Source: Salvator merianae (taxonomy: Eukaryota; Chordata; Lepidosauria; Squamata; Teiidae). From it: 64,000 nucleotides of DNA. The translations under genes were made by a program, and so were the position numbers. The stretch spans positions 27,263,556 through 27,327,555 of the forward strand of contig QVOM02000029.1 in NCBI GenBank assembly GCA_003586115.2. Direction: 5' to 3'. The notes below the pieces were generated by a model. That model worked only from the letters and a program-made list of their open reading frames with translations. It was not told the DNA's origin and made no database searches. The number at the start of each line of letters is the position of its first letter. Positions within the stretch are counted from its first letter, which is position 1. Positions 1 through 10,596 of this stretch are shown piece by piece.

Positions 1-105
1 ATCCTTCCTTCCTACTTTCCTTCCCTCCCTCCTGCCTTTCTCCCTTCTTTCCTTCCCTCCCTCCTCCTTCCTTCCCTCCCTCCCTCCCTCCCTCCCTCCC
101 CCTCA
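1..105. repeat. Pyrimidine microsatellite (CCTT/CCCT)n
   Basis: The window opens inside a run of imperfect CCTT and CCCT units, almost purely C and T on this strand. It is a simple-sequence repeat with no coding content, and its left edge is cut by the window. Confidence 0.9.
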
Positions 106-788
106 AACTCCTAAATTCAAAAGCCACCCTTTGTCCCTCCTCCCCCATTGCCTTCCAGTTTCCTTGTTAACAGAATCACTCTGCACCTTCTAGCATTCCT
201 CTTTGTCTCCACTTGCTGCCTGAGCTCATAAATGATGTCATGTACTTCCTGGGCTCATAAATGAGCTCATGAATCAATCCCAGCACCATTTACAAGGTAC
301 AGGAAAGGTTTATTAGATGATGAATTTCCAACGTGACCTTCTGATCATTCACTTTATCCTTCCAGAGCCTTCCACTGTGAAAGGGAAAAACACACTTACA
401 TTTATACGTAAATAGATAGCTGGGGGTGGGGACTCCACAGAAAACAATTAATCATCTTGACTTCATTTTCATTAGTAACACAAAGAGCTTCTAGATTTCA
501 AAAGAGATGCCAAACCTTAAAACCTGCTAGAATGGAGTGCTAAGGAAGGTTGCATTAAGGAGGATGATAGTAGAAGGGAGGATTTATGTAGAATTTTTAC
601 AGTAACAGAGCAGTCTGATTCTCTTCCGAGCAAATTAAACAAATAGTTCAGCATTTTCAGTATGTATATCCAGAAAGGGGGCAAGAGGGAAGAATGCAGA
701 ACGCCCACTGATTCAGTCAACAGGTCGCCACTGTTGGAACCCTTAGTATGCTTTCCAGGTTTGCCTGCACAAAGAAGTGTTGCATAGT
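106..788. other. Unassigned non-coding stretch
   Basis: No recognisable repeat, gene or RNA is seen here. A 122-codon minus-strand open frame overlaps it, but it has low-complexity composition and no recognisable domain, so I treat it as chance. Confidence 0.5.
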
Positions 789-1282
789 GGCCCTTTCTGC
801 ACTTACCTTTAAGTTGCAATAAAGCCCCCCCCCCGCAGTCAGCATCTAGGTCACATTGTGGGGACATGTGAGGCCTGCCTCCCACTAATTAACTTCATCC
901 ATGGAGGATGGAACATGATCCTGATTAGGGGGGCCCTGATTGAGATTACCAGTGGACCTGTTTCAAGAGGTCTACTGGCAGACCAGTGAGCCCTGCTACA
1001 AACCATGGAAGTGTGCATGAGGTGTGCTGAAGTGTACTGCTGAAATGGGTCACCCAGTAGCACAGAGGTCTCTAGGAATTTTTGTTCCTAAACCTCAGAG
1101 CACTCAGAATCCAGCCCCGAAGCTGGCCTGAACTTTGAGGCCGGGTTGTGGGCTGGTCTGGACCAATGCCATCATGCAGACAGCACAGTTCCAGACCACA
1201 TCTTTTCATGGTCCGAACCAGCAGGTTTGGCTGGTGCGGACCTTCTGGTTCAGACCATGGACTGTTCAGTGCATGGTCACCT
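789..1282 (+). mobile_element. F4 non-autonomous TIR element, copy 1
   Basis: The left end reads GGCCCTTTCTGCACTTACC, the terminal sequence shared by the F4 copies. The interior carries the F4 landmarks in order: a segment like GATCCTGATTAGGGGGG, a central inverted motif around GACCTGTTTCAAGAGGTC, and a right half rich in TCCAGACCA and GGTTCAGACCA. The right end (CAGTGCATGGTCACC) is degraded. There is no coding capacity. The DNA transposon assignment rests on paired ends and nine related copies in the window; the superfamily (PIF/Harbinger-like) is inferred. Confidence 0.7.
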
Positions 1283-1307
1283 TAGTGACTGGGTGATGTA
1301 TGATATT

Positions 1308-1520
1308 ACATAAGAACATAATAAATGTCCCACTGGATCAGAATCATGGCTCTCCTAGTCCAGCAGTCTGTTCTCACAATGGCCAAACAGCTGCCCAGGG
1401 AACTCTACCAGCAGGACATGAGCACACAGCTTGCTCTACTTGCAGTCTCCCAGCAGTTGTCCTTCGGAGGGAAGCCACATCCTGTTTCCTGTATGGAGCA
1501 GGGTTGCATCATTGGTAGGA
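1308..1520 (-). mobile_element. CR1-type LINE 3' fragment
   Basis: The stretch starts with TAAGAACATAATAAATG and continues through CACTGGATCAGAATCATG and CTAGTCCAGCAGTCTG, which is the reverse complement of the CR1-type 3' end seen intact at 48320-48478. It is a 5'-truncated, diverged, non-coding copy. The family name comes from knowledge of amniote CR1 3' ends, not from a search. Confidence 0.7.
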
Positions 1521-1591
1521 AATGACAGTTCTTTGATGTAAACGTGAAGGCAGCCTAAAAAATAAGCTGGTTATATGATTTTTGGAAGTGG

Positions 1592-1768
1592 CAATTGCTC
1601 AGTGATACAGCAGCTGTCTTGAAAGTAAAGGTCACAGGTTTCATCCCTGGTGTTGCCCAATAAGCCGACAAAAGCAAAACACTCCTGTATTCTTGCCAAG
1701 GAGATTGCATGGATATCTTCATATAGTTACTAGGAGCTGACCCGTATTCAGTGACCCCTAACAGCAAC
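1592..1768 (+). mobile_element. tRNA-derived SINE, copy 1 (diverged)
   Basis: The copy has a degraded pol III A-box region (TGCTCAGTGATACAGC) and a B-box-like GGTTTCATCCCTGG about 35 bases later. These are followed by the body shared with the copies at 23236 and 36489, including TTCTTGCCAAGGAGATTGC and a tail ending in CCCTAACAGCAACAG. It is not a functional tRNA, because the cloverleaf pairing is lost and there is a non-tRNA tail. Confidence 0.7.
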
Positions 1769-2348
1769 AGTCTAATTTCTACTGTCTCGGGGTTCATTTT
1801 TCTTTTGCCTACAGGAAATATCGACAAATCCAAAAGGTTGTAAAGAACTGGTGTGCCCGACAACTGGTCATTCACATTTTAGTTGCAGTAATTTCACATA
1901 CTGTACACAATATGTTTCTTAATTCAGCAAATGGGATATTACTCAGTGCTTCAGTAATTATCCATCCTAAATAGGAAAGCCAACTTTATCCCTTAAGAAT
2001 TCTTAATCTGGTTAAATACTCAGGACCAAACTAGATAGGAGATTAATTGCTTGAATGCAATTAATGTGTTGGTTTTTATTATGTCAATACTAGCTGCAGA
2101 GAAGCCTGAACAGAGGCAAAGAAGCTTGCACAACCTTCCAATTGTGAAATGGGTCGGAATTTTTCTGCCTACCACAGGCTAAGAATAAAAAAAATTAAAA
2201 ATCACCCCTTTGAGCCTATTAGAGCCCATCTGCCTGAAAAAATAGCACTGTGTGGTTATATCAATGTCACTTTTCTCAAGGTTCATGATAAAGGACACTA
2301 GAACTAGTGATGAATAGCAAGCCTGACAGAAACTGTAACATATATACT
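1769..2348. other. Unassigned AT-rich stretch
   Basis: I see no gene, repeat family or structured RNA here. The composition is ordinary AT-rich intergenic DNA. Confidence 0.5.
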
Positions 2349-2373
2349 TGTGTGTGTGTGTGTGTGTGTGTGT
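2349..2373. repeat. (TG)n microsatellite
   Basis: About twelve TG units directly abut the TAA that flanks the left end of F1 copy A. Confidence 0.9.
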
Positions 2374-2375
2374 AA

Positions 2376-3528
2376 GGCCGCGTTCCGACACGGCATTTAA
2401 TCAGTTTACAGGCCGTCTTCAGTTACCGTTGTCCCGACATGATCTTGCCGTTCCGCAGTTTTTCTGGACTATATCGGCGAAATCCAGACTAATTTGTATT
2501 CGGATTTAATGAAGTCTCAAGCCGCTCCAGAGCGTTAGTGCGCTTTACTTTGCGATGTGGGAACGGGAAAAGAGACTATTTGGGAGGGACCGTACTTTTT
2601 GGGGGGCATGCAGAGGGAGGGATCCCCATTTTGTGCCGTCCGATGACAGACTTTGTGGGTGGGCAGGAAGCGCAGTAGTTTCCTCTGCCTCCATTATCCC
2701 CCCTTCTGTCACTGCCGGGGAAAAGAAACCGTCCTCCTTTTTACTTCGCTAAGCTGCGGTCCTTTCTCTTTCTTTATCCCCCATTCGACAGTGCCAGGAA
2801 GAAATTAAAGGCTTCCTCCGCTTCTGTCTGCTCTTTAAACCCAAAAATAAACTGCACCTGTTTGGGGTTGCAGTCCTCTTGCCCCAACAAAGAAGCCACT
2901 CAAGATGAGTTTTGCCGTCGGCAGCACACAGCTACACAGCGAGGACACATGCTGCTTCGGATGTCTCGGGGGAGATGAGGCAGAGTCCATTTGCTGGTGA
3001 TGAACTGCACTGTCAAGATAGTAGAGCCTCCTCCCACATTCCCTCCCCACTTTTTCCCTTCGTTACGGACCTCTCCCTGCTTTTGCGCTACTTTTAAATT
3101 GCGCAATTGCGCAAAACTGCACTTACAAGGGAGCAGAAATCGCCATTAGCCCTTTAAAAAGCCCTTTAAAAAGCCCTTTAAAAAGCCCTTTAAAAAGCCC
3201 TTTAAAAAGCCCTTTAAAAAGCTTGCAGAACATAGTTTTAAAGTTCTGCTTGTGTAGATCGACGCTGTAGTGGGGAGAAGGAGCAAATGGCGAATGACTA
3301 GTAATGCTGCCAAGTGAATCCATGTTCTGAGGCAGCAGCGGGGACATACGGAGAGTGGAGTTTGACTTTCCCGCCCCTGTGACATCAAGAGTTGAACGTT
3401 GGGACTGCAGCCAATCACTGACTCCACGGGGAGGGGAATTTGGCAAGGGGTGGAGGCAGAAAAGGTACTGTTTATCCATGCCAACGAGGAATGAGCAGGT
3501 TATCGGAACGAGCAGGTTATGAACTGAG
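2376..3528 (+). mobile_element. F1 TIR element, copy A (right end truncated)
   Basis: The left end GGCCGCGTTCCGACACGG follows a TAA, a preferred PIF/Harbinger target. The whole body aligns by eye with copies B to E: GTTTACAGGCCGTCTTCAG near the left end, TGACAGACTTTGTGGG in the middle, and CTGCAGCCAATCACTGAC near the right. The last 75 or so bases, including the right TIR, are missing after GAACTGAGTC. Promoter-like motifs include two tandem TTGCGCAA sites (3099-3114), a CCAAT box and a decayed CRE (TGACATCA). No transposase is encoded; the overlapping open frames are chance or come from the 12-bp repeat. Confidence 0.8.
3149..3220 (+). repeat. Six 12-bp tandem units inside F1 copy A
   Basis: Six uninterrupted units of GCCCTTTAAAAA occur here. 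Copies C, D and E carry only one related block (for example CCCTTTAAAAAGCTTTATTG in E), so the expansion happened after copy A inserted. It creates an artificial Phe-Lys-Gly-Leu repeat in minus-strand frames. Confidence 0.9.
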
Positions 3529-3848
3529 TCTAAGTGGACTTTTTGTAACTCGAAGTTGAGATTTTCTGAAGGAGCATGCTTTATATGATATGTTTCATAT
3601 ACGTTGAAGCTTCATGCTGCGGAAAAGTTCATAAGCAGATGCTCCATCTGACTTGCTGTCCAACTCAATAGATGGGAGCCCTGTGCATTGGCAACTCTGC
3701 TAAGCGTATGCACTTCACAAAGCCATGATTGTAAAATGGTACAAGGGACAGTGGAGCAGGAGGAGTGGAGTGTCACAACTGCCAGAGGAAAAGCAGGAGA
3801 CTCGGCTGCATCCACATGTTGCCAAAAGTAGAGGCTCAAAAGAACCTT
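3529..3848. other. Unassigned stretch
   Basis: No repeat or gene is recognised between the truncated F1 copy A and the F3 element. Confidence 0.5.
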
Positions 3849-4010
3849 AGAGGCTGTAGCATGTGGCCCTTATGTTCCCGTCCCATCTCTAGCCCACCTT
3901 TTCTAACTTAGAATGTTCATAAGAAGGAGGAGGGGCAGAGTGGTCTGTGAACCATCTCTAAGTTACCTCAAAGCCACCTCAGAGACACTTCTCTCTGTGT
4001 GAACACATCC
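3849..4010 (+). mobile_element. F3 MITE, copy 1 (diverged)
   Basis: It shares a core with the other three F3 copies: CACCTTTTCTAACTTAGAATG, then GGAGGGGCAGAGTGGTCTGTG, then CCACCTCAGAGACAC, ending GTGTGAACACATCC. The left TIR is degraded (GAGGCTGTAG) and the first third is shortened. It is non-coding. Confidence 0.65.
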
Positions 4011-4967
4011 TTGGCGTGCAATGCCACCTGAGCAATTTGCTCTGCCAGTGATGGTGCTTTGCTTCACCCGTACGCTCTAGGAAAGGGAAACTTCAATTGT
4101 CATGAAAGTTGAGTTTGGCTGACTGGTTGTACCTATATCCCTGTAATTTCCTTGGCAGGCATATGGGGTTCTGCTGCACTACAGTGACTACTCTTGCTGC
4201 CCTAAAGTTTCCCAGAATTGCAATATCTACTTTAAGCTTCCCAAACTCCTGATCCTTCCTTGACTTCCCTAAGCTGCTGTTGAGATGGCAAACACTACAA
4301 TAAATCCATTATTCTTGCATACCACCATATGTGCACCCTGTTCTGAAGGCCAGATGCTGGAAGACTTGTGAACAGGACAGTGTGTGTACGTATGCCATGC
4401 GGGCTTCCATAGGCAACTGGTTGCCACTATGAGAACTGGACTATGAGAACTGGACTGACACAGCAAGGCATTTTTTGGTCTTAAGTTCACAACATACAAA
4501 TGTCTCCCTTGATATATCTTGCTGTACATAACATATTTCTGTATATTTTTGTATTAAATATACAATTTGTACTTTTTTCACACTTTCTATATCCTTTCAA
4601 ATCTCAGGTTTTGTTTTTCTATTCATTCTAACCTTCTAATGTCTTTTTAAAAAAAAAAAAAAAAATTGGCATGAGTTTTGTCTTGGTTATGCAATGGCCA
4701 GGTGACACAATGTGTCATTTACACATACAAGTGTTCCTATCTCTGGCAGGTTACTGAACTTGTTAATTAATCATGCGCAGGAATGGGAGCATATATTGCT
4801 GGCAGCAATTATCCACTAAAGTGTGCATCGGGGCTGACAAGAGGAAACTTCAAATTAAAAGAAAATGAAACCAGCTCTAACCTAGAGATAACTCTGATTA
4901 AACATAACAGTAATAGGAATAAGCCACTAGCCATCAATCTCTTATGTTTTATTCTGGTGCTAAGCTG
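4011..4967. other. Unassigned stretch with a poly-A run
   Basis: No gene is recognised. A run of about 17 A lies near 4649-4665. The 86-codon minus-strand frame at 4269-4529 has no recognisable domain. Confidence 0.5.
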
Positions 4968-5007
4968 GAGGAAGGAAGGAAGGAAGGAAGGAAGGAAGGA
5001 AGGAAGG
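4968..5007. repeat. (GAAG)n microsatellite
   Basis: Nine to ten near-perfect GGAA units are present. They give the artificial Lys-Glu-Gly-Arg and Pro-Ser-Phe-Leu repeats seen in frames across this point. Confidence 0.9.
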
Positions 5008-5035
5008 TGATTCTGCACTGGTTTTTACCAAACCT

Positions 5036-5658
5036 GGGCAGCAGTCACACCATAACCAGATAGTTCATCTCAGAATGGACAGGGAACTGAGGCCATTTTT
5101 GGCCTGGGACAGCATGGTCACGCCTACCTTGCAGTGGGGGCAGACCAGCTTGGGTGGCCCACTCCAGTTCCGAGTCCTAGACTATGCTCTATGGGATCAG
5201 AGGCCATGGGGAAATGGGGACGAGTCTGCTCATCCTGGATCATCCAGAGATGGAGCAGGGAGGACTCCATCTGTGCCGCAGCAGAGGCAGGGTGGGTTCT
5301 AAGGGCACATGCCACTCCCTATCCCTGTGCTTAATCTTTCCACACCACCATCTCCATGCCAATGTTTCGTGGGTCCAGTTGAGCAGGGAGGACCCCATCC
5401 ACGCTGCATCACTTCCACCTCACCGCTGCTGCAACATTAAAGCCTCATGGGTCCCAGAGACTTCCTTACCCACAGCCATTTGCCTAGATCCATTTCGTGC
5501 AGCACAAATGGGCTAAGTACTGGGATAATCTGCCTATCTGATAGTTCTAATCCGGGAAGGAAAATCTGCAGAAACAGCAGAAATGAACTTGCACATCTGA
5601 TCCCTGTAGACTGAGGACAGCTTTCATTCAGATAAAAGATAAGCTGTGACTGCATCCC
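5036..5658 (+). mobile_element. F8 TIR element, copy 1
   Basis: The left end GGGCAGCAGTCACACCATAA and right end GTGACTGCATCCC are inverted relatives. The interior matches the copy at 26218-26684, for example GATCCATTTCGTGCAGCA, TGGGATAATCTGCCTAT and GACAGCTTTCATTCAGATAA. It is longer than the other copy, with an extra GC-rich middle. It has no transposase frame and is a non-autonomous DNA transposon by structure. Confidence 0.7.
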
Positions 5659-5931
5659 AGAAAGCACACATTGAGGCTGTTTCAGGGAGGCCCCGTCCTG
5701 CCCAGTGCAGAATCACCCAAAAAAGAACCAGAGGGAAAGATCCAGAGAAAACATTAAAGCAGTGTGACGTGCCAAAAGTAGGTAAGTAGAGAACAATCAA
5801 TCTCAGTTTCTTGCTGTGCAAACTGCAGCCTACTAGACTGGGGGATTTGGGGGAAGGAGATACAAGGGTCAAACAGTACACTTAGCCTGTTATATACTAT
5901 CTGCTTCTTCAGTGCAAGAAATGTCAGAGCA
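5659..5931. other. Unassigned stretch
   Basis: Nothing recognisable was seen here. Confidence 0.5.
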
Positions 5932-6293
5932 TATATAGCGGAATTTGGCCTGGAGTCAGATCACTAGTCAAGCTCAGCTATTAGTCAGATAGCTAATAAA
6001 CTCTTTATTTACAGTATCTACAGAGAAAGAAAAACTCTCTTACTCCTTCTACCTCACTAGTCAAACAAGCACTAACGGTCTTTCTTATACAGCACACACA
6101 CAAGATATGAACATTCCAAATGACGTCATCAACTGTCATCACCTGTCAGCTACAGGTATGAAAACAACATCGTAAATCTCTGTCTCAAGAAATGCTGACT
6201 CATTGTGACTCTTTGTTCCTGACTTAGTTAGCTCTTTCCATACTTGACAAGAAAACTGCATTGAAATAGAGAAACTGCAAGGAATGGAGGCCA
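5932..6293 (-). mobile_element. Possible solo LTR (low confidence)
   Basis: Read on the minus strand, the stretch has a TATA-like GTATAAG, then an AATAAA-type signal (CTGTAAATAAAGAG) about 80 bases on, and ends in CTGACA, as retroelement LTRs do. The 5' edge is not defined and I see no target duplication or internal retroelement sequence. A CRE (TGACGTCA) lies at about 6121. It could equally be unique sequence. Confidence 0.3.
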
Positions 6294-6850
6294 TAACTTA
6301 GTGATAAATAGGCACAATTTACAGAGAAAAGATTATAGGTTCAATTGCTATCATTTTCCACAATTAAGATCTGGTCAGAATAATCCTTTCCAAAGGTCAT
6401 GTAGGGCAGCTGATAACCCTGATGCACCACCAGATATGTTGGACTATAACTTTTTCTTAGCCCCTCCAGTGTCCTGTCCAAAACATATGGGGGATATTCA
6501 GTCACGTGTACCTGTCTCCCCCTCCACAAGACATCTTGAGAAGAGAGTCACCACTGACTTGATGCAGCCATTGGAGGGGGCGACTTACATTGTCACCCCA
6601 AACACCTTGGGGATCTGCTGATGTTTACATGGTACAGCTGGTTTTCAACTGGCTGTACCACACAAATGCCAATACCCCCTGCAATTCTGTTCCACCTGCT
6701 AAACAGTCTTTCTTAACCGAATCAAGAGGCAGGAAATCTCTGCTCTGATGTCACTGTGCCCTGTCTCCCTTAGGGCAGGTTTAGGGGCTCCAGGGTGGGG
6801 GAGCATGTAAATACCTTGTCCTGGGGGTAGGTCTGCAGAGTCCTAACTAT
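6294..6850. other. Unassigned stretch
   Basis: A 106-codon plus-strand frame (6301-6621) has no recognisable domain. The piece near 6430-6460 (CAGATATGTTGGACTATAAC) resembles a motif common in reptile repeats, but I cannot place it in a family. Confidence 0.4.
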
Positions 6851-7366
6851 GGTCCCATCCAGACATGGAGAATATAGCACCATTACGGCACTGCTATGTT
6901 GGGATTACTACACATATGTGTGGCAACCCCACCATAGCTATGCTATATCGCCCCTAAAATGTGTGATAGCCTGTTTCGGGAAAACCTGACTGTAGTGGTG
7001 GGTTTTCCCAAAATAGCACTATGACTTACCTTCTGGAAAAAGATGGCTCACGTGCATGGCGGTGGCATTGCATATATCCGGATTATTACACACTGGCAAA
7101 ATATCAGGATGTGTGTGTCCACCTCACCAAAAAGACAGCTGCATTTATGTGGTAGTCACATTCACACACTTCCAGGCATTTCACAGGTATTTTGTATCTA
7201 GATGTGTGCATCACTAAAACACACACAGACAGCATGGGGATCCACACTGTTTACCTAATAGGTGATAATTCCAGAGGGGCTTTTCTCTGGAATATTGCGT
7301 GTTAGCACAGTATTCTTCTGGCTTCTGGAACTGGCCTATGACTCCATCCAATGTCTGAATAAGGCC
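6851..7366. mobile_element. TIR element abutting F2 copy 1
   Basis: The left end GGTCCCATCCAGACATGGA is inverted at the right end (reverse complement GGCCTTATTCAGACATTGGA). The inside is rich in short palindromes, such as the block around CTACACATATGTGTGG. It ends three bases before the start of the F2 element. No coding capacity is seen. No intact target duplication is visible. Confidence 0.55.
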
Positions 7367-7369
7367 TCA

Positions 7370-7886
7370 GGGTATGTTCAGACTAGCAATTTTTAAAATC
7401 GCCTGCATAAAAGGAGCTAATAATTTCTGGGCACACAGGAAAAAAACGATGTAATGACACAGCCTGAAAAGGGTGCTGCTCACTGTCTGGCCACTCCCTA
7501 CCTCTTTGCTGAAGCAGTTTCCAAGTCCTTAACTCCTTAACTGCCAGGGTTTTTCTGTTTGCAAAAGAAACGTCAAGTCTCTCTCTCCCCACATTCCACA
7601 TTATGAGAAATCCAGTGTGCTTCTCTAATGTAAAGAAGGCAAGTAAAGAGCCTGCTGGTGCCCCTCCCTTCCTGTGCTATTGTCCCATGGGTTCCTGCAA
7701 GGCTCTGATTGGTTGAGGTTCTCCTCGCTCAGCTCTAAGGCAACCCGAGAGCACTGAAAAGGCGAATATGGAAGAGTCAACCCAGGCAGCCGCAGAGAGG
7801 TGTGAGGGCAACTTCCAGGTAAGACTTTATGCACTCCCCAGCTTTCATCTGGGAAGGCAACCAAAATAGTCTGTCTGAACACACCC
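7370..7886 (+). mobile_element. F2 TIR element, copy 1, with promoter and mini-exon
   Basis: The ends are GGGTATGTTCAGACTAGC and GTCTGAACACACCC, flanked on both sides by TCA (7367-7369 and 7887-7889), a clean 3-bp target duplication. The body is collinear with the copy at 61505-62320 but lacks about 300 internal bases present there. Near the right end it carries an inverted CCAAT box (CTGATTGGTT), an ATG in good context and a GT splice donor. No transposase is encoded. Confidence 0.8.
7768..7818 (+). other. Putative ATG mini-exon with splice donor in F2 copy 1
   Basis: An ATG with A at -3 and G at +4 opens 17 codons reading MEESTQAAAERCEGNFQ, followed directly by CAG|GTAAGA, a strong donor. 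The paralogous copy at 62198-62248 has the same length, the same donor and a related peptide, with 4 of 17 residues changed. The function is unknown. It may be a captured host first exon or the first exon of the ancestral autonomous element. Expression is not shown. Confidence 0.45.
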
Positions 7887-7889
7887 TCA

Positions 7890-8730
7890 GTTAACAAAGG
7901 CTTGTGCTGAGCCACAACCTGTTGAAAATGACAAGGCTAAATTAGATGGATCATCTTCTCAAAGTGGAATTGTATCCTATATGCAATGGCATTTGGATGC
8001 TATTTTGCTATGGTAAAATGTAGGCTTTTATGGCCAGTTTCAATCTCATTTGTAATAGTTATTGGCCCAAAAACTACTGTGCCACATTTGCAAACACCAG
8101 CTGAGCAGGGGGCTTGGCCTCCTCTGTTCCAGATAGACACAAAGTATGTTTGATTTTTTGGGTCCAAGAAAGCTGAAATATGAGGGAGGAATTTATGTGG
8201 GCATACCATGTGATTTGAGGAGATTTATTTCCTGCTTTTCATGAGGTGTTAACATTTTGGAAAGCCAGCCTGCACGTAGGAGAAATGGAACAGAAAATAA
8301 AAATAAAAGCAAAATATGGAGTATGCCAAGATATAGGATGCCAAAGAGTCATTTGCATTGGATTCTTTGGATGTTCTCTTACAATTTACACCTCCACTTG
8401 TTGTAATCATTTCTATCTGTTTCACAGCTGGTACTCCGGAAGTATTCTTGGAAATGAGATCTGAAGCTTTTTCCTTCCCTTCATAAAACAAATCACTTGC
8501 GCAGCATTTATACAACAAGAACAGCAGCTAGTTACTCAGTACTGCTCAGTTCTGTGAGTTATAAGACCCAGGAGAAAATTGCAGTAAATGTCTTTTCCCA
8601 ACAGAGCCGTTTTCCTAATTAGCTACATTAGGCTAATTGTTAGCATATACTATGCCAGATGAATTCCAACTCCTGTGACGACTGTCATGGTAGTGGCACG
8701 AAATGAATTCATTTAGCATACTTTGACTTG
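7890..8730. other. Unassigned stretch
   Basis: The sequence is AT-rich from 8220 on and repeat-poor. No gene, RNA or repeat family is recognised. Confidence 0.5.
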
Positions 8731-8734
8731 CTTG

Positions 8735-9019
8735 TAAAGTGGGCCAGCCGCTCGTGTGGATGGCACACATGTGGGTGGTTTGGTCTATTAGGGCCAGGAA
8801 GCCAAGCACCAGAAGTGGTGCCATATGTGTGTGCTGCATCTGTTTACCCAGGCTAAATAGCCCTGGATGGCAACTTCTGAGACTGGGAACTTCCTCCAAA
8901 GTTGGGCCTGTGTGCAGTGTGGACAGCCCTTGGCACAAGTGACTGGCCGTCCAGCCCATCACGGGCCTGGTTATATTTCGGTCTAGCACAGCGTAGGATT
9001 ATTCATGCCATGCAGAAAG
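8735..9019. mobile_element. Possible TIR element fragment
   Basis: The right edge CATGCAGAAAGGGCC is the inverted form of the GGCCCTTTCTGCATG-type end used by F4 and F9. No matching left end was found, so it is at best a half element. The overlapping 118-codon minus-strand frame is not recognised as a protein. Confidence 0.35.
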
Positions 9020-9142
9020 GGCCTTTGATGCTAGATTGACACAGAGTCACTACATTACTGTGGATCCCTGAAGCAGTAGGCAATAACAACAATAATAATA
9101 GAAAAAGAATTTTTGTTTGCATATTCCATATTTTCAATCCAT

Positions 9143-9173
9143 ACACACAAACACACACACACAGAGAGAGAAG
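9143..9173. repeat. (CA)n/(GA)n microsatellite
   Basis: An interrupted run of AC dinucleotides passes into AG dinucleotides. Confidence 0.8.
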
Positions 9174-9910
9174 AAACACATTTCTAGAACACTAAGGTTC
9201 CATCCCACAGTTTGTTGGAAATACGCACAATTCCATCCTGGCCAGTATACCAGACTGGACTGGCATGGATACTAGGAGCCCGCCTTCTGCACACTGGTGC
9301 TGTCTAAAGGAAGCCCCAGGCAAGGTCTCTCTTAGACAACACCAGCATGCAGCAGATAGGTGCCTGGTGGGCGTGCTGGTCCCGTGTGCTGACCAGTGCA
9401 GAATCGCTCTATGCCTCCTGAACAGTTTTCAGCAACCCCCTTAAAAATCAGATTAGAGGGGAAACAAGTAGAACAAGGACACTTCACTGGTAGCTTATGT
9501 GTACCAATCACTCCTCAGTTTGATCTACATTTGCTCTCAACGCCCTGCAAATGGCCTTTAGCTTACTAGCTGTAGTCTACCCCATTCAAATTAAACCTCA
9601 GTCATGACGGATGGTGTGCCGTAGTGACCCTTTGTTCCTGCAGAGGGGGCAAGAGGGCCAAGGCCAAATAGCCAAGGTCCCAGCGTGGCCCTCCATGGGC
9701 GTTAGAGACTTTCTGTGGGAAGAACATCACCCACAGATGCCTAATTTCAGCTGGGAACTAGATGTTGCGTATGAGGTTTGGCCACATACAGTGCATGGGA
9801 CCCAGAACTCTGATGTTTGGATCAGCATCAGGGCAATGCAGCAAATGTATAGACAGGGGCCTATCGCATCCTAGCGACACTCCTGGAGGGAGTCACTCCA
9901 AGAATTCTGG
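9174..9910. other. Unassigned stretch
   Basis: The 87- and 65-codon frames in this stretch show no recognisable domain. A segment near 9285-9415 has inverted-looking ends (TTCTGCACACTGGTGC and TGACCAGTGCAGAATCG) and might be a short TIR element, but I cannot delimit it. Confidence 0.4.
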
Positions 9911-9988
9911 CACAAGGCAAAACCTTCACTTGCTTTCAGCTCCCTGCAAATGGCCTTGAGAAGCATCCTGCCTGCACCTGGAATCCTT
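9911..9988 (-). mobile_element. CR1-type 3' fragment
   Basis: GGCAAAACCTTCACTTGC followed by CTCCCTGCAAATGGCC is the reverse complement of the CR1-type 3' region (see 48325-48365). It lies head to head with the plus-strand fragment that follows, so two insertions or an internal inversion are involved. Confidence 0.65.
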
Positions 9989-10127
9989 AACTATGCAGCA
10001 AGTGAAGGTTTTGCTTTTTTCTTCTGCTTGAGAATGCCCAGAAGCACTTTGTGGGCCACTGTGGGAGACAGGATGCTGGAATAGATGGGATGCGGTCTGA
10101 GCCAGCAGGGCTCTTATGTTCTTACAT
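9989..10127 (+). mobile_element. CR1-type LINE 3' end
   Basis: It reads GCAAGTGAAGGTTTTGC, CTTGAGAATGCCCAGAAGCA, GTGGGCCACTGTGGGAGAC and ends GGGCTCTTATGTTCTTAC, the same 3' end as at 48340-48478. It is 5'-truncated and non-coding. Confidence 0.8.
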
Positions 10128-10489
10128 CTACCTGTGAAGCGATAAGCCCCACAGAGCCCAGCGTGCATGGAATCCAGTTGTGTGGCTAACTTGCAAACAG
10201 GGATAGGTTTGTTCATTGTATGGCATGCTGTGAGGCCTGAAGAGCTTCCCCCTGTCCTAGTGGCTCATTACAGATATCACTTTGGTTTCAGAAAGCAACA
10301 CACAGCTGAAGAGAGTGAACTGACAGATGCATCTGATTTAATTAAACACATTTGATTATACAGCATGTGTTTCTCTTAGGTCTCAGCTGTGGTTCTAAGC
10401 TGCTATACTGCAAAAACGATAGGAAGAAAAACAGTAACTACTAGGTCTGCAGAAATACTATCAGCTTCAGTTGATCCTTACAGTTTTTG
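10128..10489. other. Unassigned stretch
   Basis: Nothing recognisable lies between the CR1 fragment and the nested composite. Confidence 0.5.
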
Positions 10490-10593
10490 GGGCCTGTTCG
10501 CACTTGACCCTTAGTGAGTGAACAGATGGTCACTGCGTCCATATGGCACTATCACTGCAGCATCCAGGAGCATCTACAGCCACTCTCAGACAC
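10490..10593 (+). mobile_element. F5 TIR element, left part (split)
   Basis: GGGCCTGTTCGCACTTGACC opens a copy of the element found whole at 62415-62869. It continues through CCAGGAGCATCTACAGC and is then interrupted. The right part resumes at 12436. Confidence 0.8.
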
Positions 10594-10596
10594 TAT

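Noticed and set aside
3123..3484. Frames with a Phe-Lys-Gly-Leu repeat as a repetitive protein
   Set aside because: They are the translation of a 12-bp tandem repeat within a transposon. The neighbouring residues also occur as shadows in the other F1 copies.
5932..6293. A confident LTR retroelement call
   Set aside because: A TATA-like motif and an AATAAA are present, but the edges, target duplication and internal sequence are missing, so it is listed only at low confidence.
7768..7818. Calling the F2 mini-exon a coding gene
   Set aside because: Seventeen codons and a donor without a visible acceptor or transcript evidence do not support a gene call.
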